A DNA stretch of 15,322 nucleotides from positions 1 through 15,322 of the forward strand of contig CANASS010000047.1 of assembly GCA_947364395.1 (NCBI GenBank), written 5' to 3'. Positions 5,859 through 13,662 of the stretch are shown one piece after another. Within the stretch, counting starts at the first letter, position 1. Each line of letters starts with the position of its first letter. The notes under the pieces are model-generated. The model was given only the letters and a program-made list of their open reading frames with translations. It did no database searches and had not been told where the DNA came from. The position numbers were made by a program, and so were the translations under genes. This DNA is from an uncultured bacterium. GTDB lineage: Bacteria; Bacillota; Clostridia; Oscillospirales; Oscillospiraceae.

Positions 5859-6668
5859 ATGGGGTTCCCGGTCTCCAATCTATTCCTCTATTTTGTCCTG
5901 TACTCCTTTCTGGGGTGGGTGATGGAGACCTGCTACTGTTCCATCATGGAGCGCCGCCTGGTGGCCCGGGGGTTTCTCTACGGGCCCATCTGCCCCATCT
6001 ACGGCGGCGGCGTGACGCTGATGATCCTGTTTTTCACCCCGCTGAAGAAAAACCTGCTTCTCTTCTATGTGGTGGCGGTGGTGGTCATGACCTCCTGGGA
6101 GTATTTTGTGGCCTGGGTGCTGGAGGCCGCCACCCACGTGAAATACTGGGACTACTCCCAGTACCGTTTTAACCTGAAGGGCCGGGTGTGCCTGTGGGTG
6201 GCCCTGACCTGGGGCGTTCTGTCCTATATCGTCATCTTCTTCATCCACCCGCCCATCCAGGCCCTGGTGGAGGACCTCCCCATCTGGCTGGAGTTCATGC
6301 TGTGCGGCGCGTTTCTGGCGCTGCTGGCGGTGGACGCCACAGCCACCATCCGAAATCTTGTGCTGGTGGCCCTGCACGTGGAAAGCGTCACCCAGCTGGG
6401 GCAGGAGCTCCAGCTTCAAGCGGCCCTGGGCAAGGCCGAGCTCAGCAGCCGTCTGGAGGACAGCGCCGCCGCCCTGCGCCAGCGCTACAGCGACCAGGTA
6501 GCCCAGCTGGAGCAGGTCAGCCGCCGCTTCCGCCGCGTATACGGCACGCTGAAAGTCAGCCAGAAGTATTCCGTCAGTCACGAGGACATCCTGGCCGCCG
6601 CCGCCCTGGCCAAGGAGGAACTGCTCCGCCGCAGGGACGCCTTGAAATCCCTCCGCCGCAAGCACTGA
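5859..6668 (+). CDS. CmpB-type putative ABC-transporter permease (PF06541-like) membrane protein
   Basis: A 269-residue protein from the ATG at 5859. An in-frame TTG at 5850 overlapping the upstream stop is an alternative start; the purine-rich GGGGGGGAAGAG precedes both. Residues about 5-175 carry five hydrophobic segments. The conserved family signature is present: YSFLGWVMETCYCSIMERR, then RGFLYGPICPIYGGG and a SWEYFVAWVLE helix with YWDYS. This is the pattern of the putative ABC-transporter type IV/CmpB family, whose transport role has not been shown. The C-terminal 90 residues are soluble, Glu/Gln/Leu/Arg-rich and probably coiled coil. The pairing with DUF4364 suggests that the regulator and the membrane protein belong to one function. 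A strong terminator follows. Confidence 0.85.
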   Translation: MGFPVSNLFLYFVLYSFLGWVMETCYCSIMERRLVARGFLYGPICPIYGGGVTLMILFFTPLKKNLLLFYVVAVVVMTSWEYFVAWVLEAATHVKYWDYSQYRFNLKGRVCLWVALTWGVLSYIVIFFIHPPIQALVEDLPIWLEFMLCGAFLALLAVDATATIRNLVLVALHVESVTQLGQELQLQAALGKAELSSRLEDSAAALRQRYSDQVAQLEQVSRRFRRVYGTLKVSQKYSVSHEDILAAAALAKEELLRRRDALKSLRRKH

Positions 6669-6684
6669 ACCTGAATCCTGTTAT

Positions 6685-6723
6685 AAAAAGCACCCCGCCG
6701 GAATTCCAGCGGGGTGCTTTTTT
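6685..6723 (+). terminator. Rho-independent terminator of the DUF4364-CmpB operon
   Basis: The sequence AAAAAGCACCCCGC (6685-6698) pairs with GCGGGGTGCTTTTTT (6709-6723). The stem runs into six T residues. It starts 16 bases after the stop codon. Confidence 0.95.
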
Positions 6724-6805
6724 GCTTTATGGCAGCGCTTTTTCGTTGCCGAGCGAGAACCTTTCCATCACCGCTGACTCCCGCGGCGGTTTAACGTTCT
6801 TTTCG

Positions 6806-6833
6806 GTCACTTTTTCTTTCAAGAAAAAGTGAC
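6806..6833 (-). terminator. Palindrome ending the ABC-transporter operon
   Basis: A perfect 13-bp inverted repeat (6806-6818 with 6821-6833) has a two-base nominal loop and contains a T5/A5 run. It touches the stop codon of the last permease gene. It has no separate T tail, so termination efficiency is uncertain; it may instead be part of a dispersed repeat. Confidence 0.45.
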
Positions 6834-7868
6834 TCAACGCTGGCCCTTGTCGTAGGGAATTCCCTCCGCCTTGGGGGCCCGGGACTTCTTAGAGGTGAAG
6901 GCCAGCACCACCAGGGTGATGAGATAGGGCAACATTCGGTAAACATGGGAGCTGATGGGGGCGTTGGCCAGCAGGCACACCCCGTCCCCGTTGATGTCGA
7001 TGGAGGCGTAAGAGGCTGCGATACACTTGAACAGGCCGAAGAGCAGCGCCGCGCCCGCGATGTTCAGCGGCTTCCAGTTGCCGAAGATCATGACGGCCAG
7101 GGCCAGGAAGCCGAACCCCGCCACATCGCCGGTGGAGGCGCAGTTGGCGGTAGTCAGGGCGTAGACAAAGCCGCCCATGCCCGCCAGCATGCCGGAGATG
7201 GTGGTGCCGGCGTACCGCATTTTGTACACGTTGATGCCCAGGGAGTCGGCCGCCTGGGGATTCTCACCGCAGGACCGCAGGCGCAGTCCAAACCTGGTTT
7301 TGTAGAGCAGGACGGACAGCACAATGAACAGCAGGATGCACACATAGGTGGCCAGATACACCTTGTGGATAAAGGTCTCGCCCAAAAATCCCAGCTCTGT
7401 TTTGCGGTCGATGCCGAAGGTGCTCTTTTTTATCATGAACCAGCTGGCGGCGTCGCTGCCGTCCGCCATTCCCAGCGTATTCTGGTTCGCGATGATCCGA
7501 ATAAGGAAGAGCACCAAGGCGGGAGCCATCAGGTTCAGCGCCGTGCCGCCGATGGTCTGGTCCGCCTTCAGGTTCACCGAGGCGAAGGACAGCAACAGAG
7601 AGAACACAGCGCCCATCACTCCGGCGGCCAGCATGGCCAGCAGCTCCAGGCCCTGGAGGGTCAGCCAGTCCTTTGCCGCGAAGGCGTCGTGGAAAAGGGC
7701 GGTCCCCTGCATGACCCGGACAAAGAGTACCCCGATGAAAGCGCCGAAGATCATAATGCCCTCCAGCGCCAGGTTGATGATACCGCTGCGCTCCGCAAAC
7801 ACGCCGGCCAGCGCCACGATCATCAGCGGGACGGCGTAGAGCAGGGTCTGCTGAATCAAAAACGTCAT
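6834..7868 (-). CDS. BMP-family ABC transporter permease (NupQ/YufQ-like)
   Basis: A 344-residue multi-pass membrane protein. The start MTFLIQQTLLYAVPLMIVALAGVFAERSG, then IINLALEGIMIFGAF, is the hallmark of the second permease of nucleoside or simple-sugar importers of the branched-chain permease family (B. subtilis NupQ/YufQ type). Other family features are the LKADQTIGGTALNL motif, the cytoplasmic loop with TRFGLRLRSCGENPQAADSLGI (the coupling segment that contacts the ATPase) and the closing LPYLITLVVLAF. Its start codon overlaps the stop of the other permease (ATGA), so the two are translationally coupled. The substrate is probably a nucleoside or purine, but this is inferred from family only; ribose-like sugars are the alternative. 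Confidence 0.93.
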   Translation of the reverse strand: MTFLIQQTLLYAVPLMIVALAGVFAERSGIINLALEGIMIFGAFIGVLFVRVMQGTALFHDAFAAKDWLTLQGLELLAMLAAGVMGAVFSLLLSFASVNLKADQTIGGTALNLMAPALVLFLIRIIANQNTLGMADGSDAASWFMIKKSTFGIDRKTELGFLGETFIHKVYLATYVCILLFIVLSVLLYKTRFGLRLRSCGENPQAADSLGINVYKMRYAGTTISGMLAGMGGFVYALTTANCASTGDVAGFGFLALAVMIFGNWKPLNIAGAALLFGLFKCIAASYASIDINGDGVCLLANAPISSHVYRMLPYLITLVVLAFTSKKSRAPKAEGIPYDKGQR

Positions 7869-9142
7869 GCCTGCTCCCCTCCTTTCTCAGCGGAAGCCTC
7901 CCCCACAGGGCCGTCTGCGGCGGCCTGGACCGGCTTGTCCTTTTTGCGGGCGCTCAGCAGCATCTTAATGAGCAGGGAGAACGCGCTCAGGTAGACGATC
8001 ACGGAGATGATGACATCGGTGATAAACTCGTTGTAAGCGGTCAGATTGGTGAGCTGGAGCCCCACAATGTTCAGCATGGACATGAAACAGCCGGTAAAGA
8101 TGACGCCAATGGGGTTGTTGGCCGCCAGCAGGGCCACGGGAATCCCGTTGAAGCCGGTGGCGGGCAGGGTCTGATAGGTGTGCCAATAGAATTCCGTATT
8201 GCCGGACAGGAAGTACAGCGCCGCGCCCGCTCCGGACAGCGCCCCGGCGATGGCCATGGACAGCACGATATTCCGCTTGTCGTTGATCCCGGCGTACCGG
8301 GCGGCGTGGCGGTTGGCGCCGCAGGCCTTGAGCTGATAGCCCAGCGTGGTTTTGGTCATGAGGACGTACACGCCCACGGCAATGAGAACCGCGACAAGGA
8401 TGCCCCCGTTGACCTGGGAGCCGGGGAAGAGCTTGTCCATCCCCAGCTTGGCGGTCTGCACGCCGTTGCCGTCCACATAGGTCCAGGCCCCGTCCACCAG
8501 GGTCCGGCCATAGGCAGTCTTGTAGACGTAGCTGCTCTTCGTGTTTTCCACCGTGTTCTGAAATATCTTGGTGGCATCGAAGAACCAGGTCACCAGGTTG
8601 GCGGCGATCCAGTTGGTCATGATGCAGGCCAGCACCTCGTTGATATTGAGGAACGCCTTCACCAGACCGGGGATGCAGCCCCACAGGCCCCCCGCCAGCA
8701 TGCCGCCTGAAAAGGCCAGCAGCCAGGTCACCGGGCTGGGCAGCGCGGAGGACGGGATGCCCAGGGCGATTGCCAGAGTGGCCATGGTGCCCATCAGGTA
8801 CTGGCCCGGCGCGCCAATGTTGAACAGGCCCGTCTTAAACGCCACCGAGACGGACAGGCCGGTGAGGATCAGCGGCGTGGCCCGGAAGAGCATGTTGCCG
8901 ATGCTCTGGGGGTTGAAGCCCCAGGTCAGCGTACCCACCGCGTTTCGGCCGGTGCTGAGTATGCCGAAGAAAATAAGCCGGATGCCCTCCCATGCGCTGG
9001 ACAGGCCCAGATTGTCGCTGAACAGGCCCACTATCAGCACCAGGAGGCTGCCCACCGCCAGCCCGATGACGATGGAGAGCAGGGACGCCAGCACAGTCTT
9101 TGTCCCGTCTCTTTGCAGCAGCGTTTTTCCCTGGATTTTCAT
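7865..9142 (-). CDS. BMP-family ABC transporter permease (NupP/YufP-like)
   Basis: A 425-residue membrane protein. I chose the ATG at 9140-9142 (MKIQGKTLLQRDGTK); a longer frame to 9223 would overlap the ATPase gene and adds basic, non-homologous residues. The hydrophobic N-terminal helix (about 17-40) is followed by TWGFNPQSIGNMLFRATPLILTGLSVSVAFKTGLFNIGAPGQ, the signature of the first permease in NupOPQ-type importers. A long extracytoplasmic insert (about 185-240, Asn/Lys-rich) and the coupling loop GYQLKACGANRHAARYAGI are present. The last 30 residues are charged. It would form the translocation pore with the other permease. Weak GAGAGGGGGA lies ahead of the start, and translation may depend partly on the upstream ATPase gene 55 bases away. 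Confidence 0.92.
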   Translation of the reverse strand: MKIQGKTLLQRDGTKTVLASLLSIVIGLAVGSLLVLIVGLFSDNLGLSSAWEGIRLIFFGILSTGRNAVGTLTWGFNPQSIGNMLFRATPLILTGLSVSVAFKTGLFNIGAPGQYLMGTMATLAIALGIPSSALPSPVTWLLAFSGGMLAGGLWGCIPGLVKAFLNINEVLACIMTNWIAANLVTWFFDATKIFQNTVENTKSSYVYKTAYGRTLVDGAWTYVDGNGVQTAKLGMDKLFPGSQVNGGILVAVLIAVGVYVLMTKTTLGYQLKACGANRHAARYAGINDKRNIVLSMAIAGALSGAGAALYFLSGNTEFYWHTYQTLPATGFNGIPVALLAANNPIGVIFTGCFMSMLNIVGLQLTNLTAYNEFITDVIISVIVYLSAFSLLIKMLLSARKKDKPVQAAADGPVGEASAEKGGEQA

Positions 9143-9197
9143 GCGTCCCCGTCCCCCTCTCCTGTATAGATCTGGAAGAGATTTGGATACCTTACCG

Positions 9198-10748
9198 TCA
9201 TGCTCCCTTCCCCTCCCTTCCATTTTTATCCGTCCGCTTGGCTCCGGCCATGTAGAGGCCCAGCTCCTGCACGGTGGTCTGCCTGGGGTCCAGCTCGCCT
9301 ACAATCTCTCCCTCATACATCACCAGGATGCGGTCGGACAGGCTCATTACCTCGTCCAGCTCCAGGCTCACCAGCAGCACGGCGCGGCCCTTGTCCCGCT
9401 CCGCCACCAGCTGGCCGTGGATGTACTCGATGGCCCCCACGTCCAGGCCCCGGGTGGGCTGGACGGCCACGATCAGCGGCTTTTCCCGGTCCACCTCACG
9501 GGCTATGATGGCTTTCTGCTGGTTGCCGCCGGACATGGACCGGGCCGTGGTCACCGGCCCCTGGCCAGACCGCACGTCGTACTGCTCAATGAGCTGTCCG
9601 GCATACTCCCGCACCGCCCCCCGGTTGATGAAGCCGTGGGTCTGGAACCGCTTTTCGTTGAACCGCTGGAGCACCAGGTTCTGCTCCAGGGAGAAATCCA
9701 GCACCAGGCCGTGCTTATGCCGGTCCTCGGGAATGTGGCTCATATTGCTCCCCCTGTGCCTGATGGAGGCGTGGGAGATATCCTCCCCGCACAGGGTTAC
9801 GGTGCCGCCGGAGCTCTTCTCCAACCCCGTCAGGCCGTAAACCAGCTCGGTCTGACCGTTGCCGTCGATGCCTGCGATGCACAGAATCTCCCCCACCCTG
9901 GCCTCAAAGGAGACGTGGTTCACGGCGTTCTTCTTATGAATTTTGGAGGGGACGCACAGGTCCCGCACCTCCAGCACCGGCGCGCCCGGCTGGGCGGGGG
10001 CCTTGGTCACCTCCAGCTGCACCGGGCGGCCCACCATCATGTTGGACAGGGACTGCTTGTCCGTATCCTTGGCGTCCACGGTGCCCACGTACTTGCCCTT
10101 GCGCAGCACCGTCACCCGGTCGGACACCGCCATGATCTCGTTGAGCTTGTGGGAAATGAACAGGATGGACTTGCCCTCCTTGGCGAATTCCTTCATGGTG
10201 GCCATCAGCTCGTCGATTTCCTGGGGAGTCAGCACGGCGGTGGGCTCGTCGAAGATGAGGATCTCATTGTCCCGGTAGAGCATCTTGAGGATCTCCACCC
10301 GCTGCTGCATCCCCACGGTGATGTCCTCCACCCTGGCGTCCAGGTCCACCTTCAAGCCATAACGCTGGGACAGCGCCTCCACCTTAGCCCGGGCCTCCCG
10401 CTTCTGGAGGAAGCCCATTTTGGTCGTTTCCGCCCCCAAAATGATGTTGTCCAGCACCGTGAACACCTCAATGAGCTTGAAGTGCTGGTGGACCATACCA
10501 ATGCCCAAGGCGGTGGCGTCGTTGGGGTCGTGAATTTTGACCTCCTGGCCGTTCTTCTTGATGATCCCCTTTTCCGGCTGGTACAGGCCGAACAGGACGC
10601 TCATCAGCGTAGACTTTCCAGCCCCGTTCTCCCCCAGAAGGGCGTGAATCTCCCCCCGGCGGAGCTGGAGGGTGATATCATCGTTGGCAATGATACCGGG
10701 AAACTCCTTGGTGATATGGAGCATCTCAATGACATTTTCCGCTGCCAT
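9198..10748 (-). CDS. BMP-family ABC transporter ATP-binding protein, two fused ATPase domains (NupO/YufO-like)
   Basis: A 516-residue protein starting 3-4 bases after GAGGAGAGAA. Domain 1 (about 5-245) has Walker A GENGAGKST (39-47), Q-loop Q88, signature ITVGMQQR (143-150), Walker B ILIFDEPT (163-170) and switch H200. Domain 2 (about 258-500) has a degenerate Walker A GIDGNGQTE (293-301) lacking GKS/T, signature MSGGNQQK (405-412) and VAVQPTRGLD in place of the Walker B glutamate motif. This asymmetry is normal in the simple-sugar/nucleoside importer family, where one site does most of the hydrolysis. It energises import through the two downstream permeases. The usual BMP-type binding lipoprotein gene is not adjacent. 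A promoter lies 60 bases upstream. Confidence 0.95.
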   Translation of the reverse strand: MAAENVIEMLHITKEFPGIIANDDITLQLRRGEIHALLGENGAGKSTLMSVLFGLYQPEKGIIKKNGQEVKIHDPNDATALGIGMVHQHFKLIEVFTVLDNIILGAETTKMGFLQKREARAKVEALSQRYGLKVDLDARVEDITVGMQQRVEILKMLYRDNEILIFDEPTAVLTPQEIDELMATMKEFAKEGKSILFISHKLNEIMAVSDRVTVLRKGKYVGTVDAKDTDKQSLSNMMVGRPVQLEVTKAPAQPGAPVLEVRDLCVPSKIHKKNAVNHVSFEARVGEILCIAGIDGNGQTELVYGLTGLEKSSGGTVTLCGEDISHASIRHRGSNMSHIPEDRHKHGLVLDFSLEQNLVLQRFNEKRFQTHGFINRGAVREYAGQLIEQYDVRSGQGPVTTARSMSGGNQQKAIIAREVDREKPLIVAVQPTRGLDVGAIEYIHGQLVAERDKGRAVLLVSLELDEVMSLSDRILVMYEGEIVGELDPRQTTVQELGLYMAGAKRTDKNGREGKGA

Positions 10749-10780
10749 TTCTCTCCTCTCGCCTCCTCCTTCATAAAGTG

Positions 10781-10805
10781 AAAGCCCTGATCCCGGGCTC
10801 TTTTT
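10781..10805. promoter_or_regulatory. Short hairpin in the leader of the ABC operon
   Basis: AGCCC and GGGCT form a 5-bp stem around a 7-base loop. On the plus strand CTTTTT follows, which looks like a terminator for a plus-strand transcript, though no gene points that way. In the minus-strand leader it lies just after the predicted start point and about 10 bases before the Shine-Dalgarno region, so it could modulate the operon. Confidence 0.3.
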
Positions 10806-10807
10806 AC

Positions 10808-10836
10808 ATTATAAAGCAAATTCCGGCAAAACACAA
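10808..10836 (-). promoter_or_regulatory. Sigma-A promoter of the ABC-transporter operon
   Basis: The minus strand has TTGTGT (10831-10836), a 17-base spacer and TATAAT (10808-10813), 60 bases before the ATPase start. I see no purine riboswitch in the leader. Confidence 0.78.
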
Positions 10837-11103
10837 GAAAATTATGCACATATTGCCAGAGGCGCAGGTTGTAATATTCTCCCCAGAAGAACAGGAACCC
10901 ACCCGGCAGGGCGGGGAACGGCCCTATCCCATTTATTCCTTTCTCCATGCCGTCCCGTTCCGCCAGCAGCGCTTTCGCCCGGGCCGCCGTCAGTATGACG
11001 CACCGCTGGAACAGGCCGAAATACAGTGTGCATGGACAGCTGAATATAATTGAGCGGCGCCCCTCCCCTTCCGGGTCGGAACGCCGCATCATTTGCCGCT
11101 CTC
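10837..11103. other. Gene-free spacer between two operons
   Basis: Apart from the ABC operon promoter and the terminator at 11104-11124, the roughly 430 bases between 10749 and 11182 hold no convincing gene. Open frames here show no recognisable domain and lack good ribosome binding sites. One hairpin-like structure is visible at 11054-11087: GCGGCG/CGCCGC outer arms with an inner TTCCG/CGGAA. TATAAT at 11045-11050 on the plus strand has no -35 partner. Confidence 0.5.
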
Positions 11104-11124
11104 AAAAAGAATTGCCCCAGGCAA
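11104..11124 (-). terminator. Probable terminator of the DUF3842-epimerase operon
   Basis: On the minus strand TTGCC pairs with GGCAA around a 3-base loop and is followed by TTCTTTTT. It lies about 60 bases after the epimerase stop; a GGGCTC/GAGCCC hairpin also lies between them. The stem is short, so confidence is moderate. Confidence 0.55.
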
Positions 11125-11182
11125 AATGAAGGCTGCCCCAGGGGGCTCCGCCGGAGAGCCCGCAGTCTCAAAGGACGCCTGT

Positions 11183-12064
11183 TTACCGAAGGGTCACCGT
11201 GTAGGCCAGCCTCTTTTCCCCGCCGGGGGCCAGCCGGATGACGTGGCGCTTTTCGGCGAACTCGCCGCTGTCCCCCTCCCAGGCGGCGCAGCCCTGCCAG
11301 GGCTCGAGGCAGATATAGGGGGCGGCGGCACGGGGCATGGTCCAGAACGCGACCATGGGGAACGCCCCAAAGTCCATATAGACCTCCCGCCCTCCGTCCT
11401 TGTGGCGGAGAGCAACCCCTTTGGAGCGCAGGCCCTCAAAGATCAGGGTATCCACCTGGTCAAAGACCCCGTGGTCCAGGGCGATGGTATCCGTATCCTC
11501 CAGCCCCGGACCAAACCGTCCGGCCCGCAGCAAGCCCTGGCTGGTGGGGATCAGGGCCTTGCAGCTTTCCGCCTCGTCAAACACCAGGCGGTAATCCTCA
11601 AACCGCTTTCCAGCCTCCAGGGGGCAGTTGATCCCGGTGTGCCCGCCCACACAGAACAGCAGGTCCCGGTCCCCGGGGTTGCGCACCTCAAACTCGGTCA
11701 AAAACCCGTCGTCCACCAGCTGGTGCCGGACCCGAAGCACAAAGTCAAAGGGGTAGCGCTCCAGCGTCTCCCGGGACTGCCGCAGCTCCAGCACGGCGTA
11801 ATCCTCCCCCCGCTCCGCCACAGTGAACTCACTCCGGCGGGCAAAGCCGTGGCGGTCCATGCGGAAGGGCTTGCCCTCCACCAGCACCGTGCCGTCCTTC
11901 AGCGCACCTACAATGGGGAACAGGTTGGGATTCTGCCCCGGCCAGGACTTTGCGTCCCCCTGCCAGATGTACTCCACGCCCTGGCCGTCCCGGAAGGACA
12001 CCAGCTCGCCGCCCAGCGTGTCCGCAGCGGCGGTATATTCTCCCCGTCTCAGTTCAACTCTCAT
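11183..12064 (-). CDS. Aldose 1-epimerase family protein
   Basis: A 293-residue protein starting after GAGAGGAG (6-base spacing). It matches the LacX/YeaD-like branch of the aldose 1-epimerase (mutarotase) family. The start is beta-rich (DTLGGELVSFRDGQGVEYIWQGD). The active-site region is NLFPIVG, then MDRHGFAR with H72, GGHTGIN with H142 (family acid/base histidine) and ICLEPWQG with E254 (family base). Such enzymes interconvert alpha and beta anomers of free sugars; the exact sugar cannot be read. The gene follows the nucleotidyltransferase by only 12 bases, so the two are probably co-expressed. A link to sugar activation is inference. No signal peptide is present, so it is cytosolic. Confidence 0.92.
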   Translation of the reverse strand: MRVELRRGEYTAAADTLGGELVSFRDGQGVEYIWQGDAKSWPGQNPNLFPIVGALKDGTVLVEGKPFRMDRHGFARRSEFTVAERGEDYAVLELRQSRETLERYPFDFVLRVRHQLVDDGFLTEFEVRNPGDRDLLFCVGGHTGINCPLEAGKRFEDYRLVFDEAESCKALIPTSQGLLRAGRFGPGLEDTDTIALDHGVFDQVDTLIFEGLRSKGVALRHKDGGREVYMDFGAFPMVAFWTMPRAAAPYICLEPWQGCAAWEGDSGEFAEKRHVIRLAPGGEKRLAYTVTLR

Positions 12065-12076
12065 GGTCCGCTCCTC

Positions 12077-13003
12077 TCAGCCCGCTGGCCACAGCTCCTC
12101 CGGGTACAGCCCCCCTTCCATCATGGCCGCGATGGCGGCGGTGACAGCGGGCTTGTCCTCCCGGTAGGTGACGCCGTACCACTTGTCCTCGCTGGGCAGC
12201 ACCTGGACCTCCGCCCGGCCCTCGCGGATGAGCTGGTCCACCACGCTAGGCAGGAAGTATTCCCCCTTCAGCGGGTTTTCCGCCAGCGCCTTGTCCAGGA
12301 AGGCCGGGAACCGGGCCTCCGCCTCGTCCAAAAAGCTGCGGGTGAAGCCCCACATGTTCATGGACACCAGAGTGTCCCCGGGCAGGGCGGTCCAGCTCTG
12401 CCCACCGTCCTCGGTGTAGCGGGCGTTGTCCCCGTCCTTCTCAATGGTAGTGCGCTCGTGGATGTCCCTAAGGGTGCCCTCCTGGTCCACGTCGCACACG
12501 CCCCGGGCCACGGAACCGTGCTCCGTCACGGTGTTCTTCACCCGGTAGCCCACCATGGCGTAGGCGTAGCGCGCGCCGTCCTGGTGGCTGGAGAGGAACT
12601 CGTAGATCTCCCGGTAGGCCGCCGGTCCATAGTAGTCGTCGGCGTTGATGATGGCAAAGGGGCCGTCCACCACATGCCGGGCCGCCAGCGCCGCCTGGGC
12701 GGTGCCCCAGGGCTTGGCCCGCCCCTCGGGGACTGCGTAGCCCTCCGGCAGGTCGTCCATGGCCTGAAAGACGTACTTCACGTCCATGTGTCTCTCCACC
12801 CGGCGGCCAACCCGGGCCTTGAACTCCTCCTCGATCTCCTTTTTGATGACGAATACCACCGTCTCAAATCCGGCCCGGCGGGCGTCGAACATGGAGTAAT
12901 CCAGGATCACCTGATCGTACCCCCCCACCGGGTCCAGCTGCTTCAGGCCGCCGTACCGGCTGCCCATACCTGCGGCCATGATGACCAGAACAGGCTTGCT
13001 CAT
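12077..13003 (-). CDS. Sugar-phosphate nucleotidyltransferase family protein
   Basis: A 308-residue cytosolic protein starting after AAAGGAGAGATGAGCA. Its N-terminal Rossmann-like core has LVIMAAGMGSRYGGLKQ (residues 6-22), the nucleotide-binding loop G-x-G-x-R-x-x-x-x-K of NTP transferases. It also has AKPWGTAQA (96-104) and NADDYYG (120-126), where the acidic pair coordinates the metal and sugar phosphate. The family joins NTP and a sugar-1-phosphate to give a nucleotide sugar and pyrophosphate. The subfamily with GMGSRYGGLKQ is common in gut Clostridia, but its true substrate is not assigned. It sits between the DUF3842 gene (45 bases upstream) and the aldose epimerase (12 bases downstream). 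A role in making an activated sugar for surface glycans is plausible, not shown. Confidence 0.9.
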   Translation of the reverse strand: MSKPVLVIMAAGMGSRYGGLKQLDPVGGYDQVILDYSMFDARRAGFETVVFVIKKEIEEEFKARVGRRVERHMDVKYVFQAMDDLPEGYAVPEGRAKPWGTAQAALAARHVVDGPFAIINADDYYGPAAYREIYEFLSSHQDGARYAYAMVGYRVKNTVTEHGSVARGVCDVDQEGTLRDIHERTTIEKDGDNARYTEDGGQSWTALPGDTLVSMNMWGFTRSFLDEAEARFPAFLDKALAENPLKGEYFLPSVVDQLIREGRAEVQVLPSEDKWYGVTYREDKPAVTAAIAAMMEGGLYPEELWPAG

Positions 13004-13048
13004 TGCTCATCTCTCCTTTTGTCTCAGTATATGTAAAGTTATTCTGCC

Positions 13049-13468
13049 TTATTGTTTGCAGCCTTCCCTTATCTCCCGAAGGCGCTCCACGGCCTCCTGG
13101 ACCAGCTGGCCCATGCCCAGCTCCTTCACCCCCGCCACGATATTGTCACAGTGGGCGATGGGCAGGAGGATGCGCTTGGCCGGGCTCTGCCCCGCCGCCA
13201 GGGCCATGGCCGGTGTGATCTCCCCCAGCATGGCGTCGGCGATGACCGCGCCGATGGGGGCCACGATCACGTCCGCCGCCCGGCAGTTCACCACCGCCGC
13301 GTTCTCCCCAGTGGCCGCCCCGTCCGCTCCCGCTTTCAGCATGGCGGAGGTGGCCAGGCTGTTTGTACCCACCGCCGTCACCAGATCCTCGGGAAATGCC
13401 TTTTTGATGGCGGCCACCAGCTGCTTTCCCACGCCGCCCCCCTGGGCGTCAATGACCAGGATCTTCAC
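13049..13468 (-). CDS. DUF3842 family protein
   Basis: A 139-residue protein. I chose the GTG at 13466-13468 because it gives the family start (M)KILVIDAQGGGVGKQL and follows GAGAGGTGG by 8 bases; the upstream Met at 13510 would add non-homologous residues. The opening glycine-rich loop after a beta strand looks like a nucleotide-binding (Rossmann or P-loop-like) turn. VTAVGTNSLATSAMLKAGAD, GAVIADAMLGEITPAMA and LPIAHCDNIVAGV are further conserved-looking blocks. The function of DUF3842 is unknown. It is the first gene of an apparent minus-strand operon with the nucleotidyltransferase and epimerase, and lies divergent to the alcohol dehydrogenase. Confidence 0.86.
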   Translation of the reverse strand: MKILVIDAQGGGVGKQLVAAIKKAFPEDLVTAVGTNSLATSAMLKAGADGAATGENAAVVNCRAADVIVAPIGAVIADAMLGEITPAMALAAGQSPAKRILLPIAHCDNIVAGVKELGMGQLVQEAVERLREIREGCKQ

Positions 13469-13497
13469 AGCACACACCACCTCTCTGTCCTCTTTTT

Positions 13498-13503
13498 CCA
13501 AAT
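13498..13503 (-). promoter_or_regulatory. Candidate -10 box for the DUF3842 operon
   Basis: TATATT on the minus strand lies about 30 bases before the GTG start. TTGACG occurs upstream, but with a 22-base gap, too long for a standard sigma-A promoter. Weak candidate. Confidence 0.35.
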
Positions 13504-13587
13504 ATACCACAGACGGCTGAAAAAGTCACGTCAAAAATGCTCCGCGCTGAAAATCGGCTCCCGCGCTCCCCCGCCCGCAAAAAGGAC

Positions 13588-13615
13588 TTGCCAACGGCAG
13601 GAAATCGTTTATAAT
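13588..13615 (+). promoter_or_regulatory. Sigma-A promoter of the alcohol dehydrogenase-GtrA operon
   Basis: TTGCCA (13588-13593), a 16-base spacer and TATAAT (13610-13615), 48 bases before the start codon. No convincing Rex operator overlaps it. Confidence 0.8.
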
Positions 13616-13662
13616 GTTGTTCATACCAAATTAGGGGCGCGCTGCCCCACAGGAGGGGTTTT

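Noticed and set aside
8568..10781. 737-residue plus-strand ORF
   Set aside because: Runs antisense through the ATPase gene, whose Walker and signature motifs fix the real frame; His/Leu-rich composition is typical of a shadow.
10749..10900. Purine riboswitch in the leader of the nucleoside-type transporter operon
   Set aside because: No purine-aptamer core or paired loops could be found in the short leader after the promoter.
10604..11092. 162-residue minus-strand ORF in the spacer upstream of the ABC operon
   Set aside because: Its C-terminal third is an out-of-frame reading of the ATPase gene, it runs through the operon promoter and no domain is recognisable.
11093..13036. 647-residue plus-strand ORF
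   Set aside because: Antisense to the epimerase and nucleotidyltransferase genes, both with clear active-site motifs.
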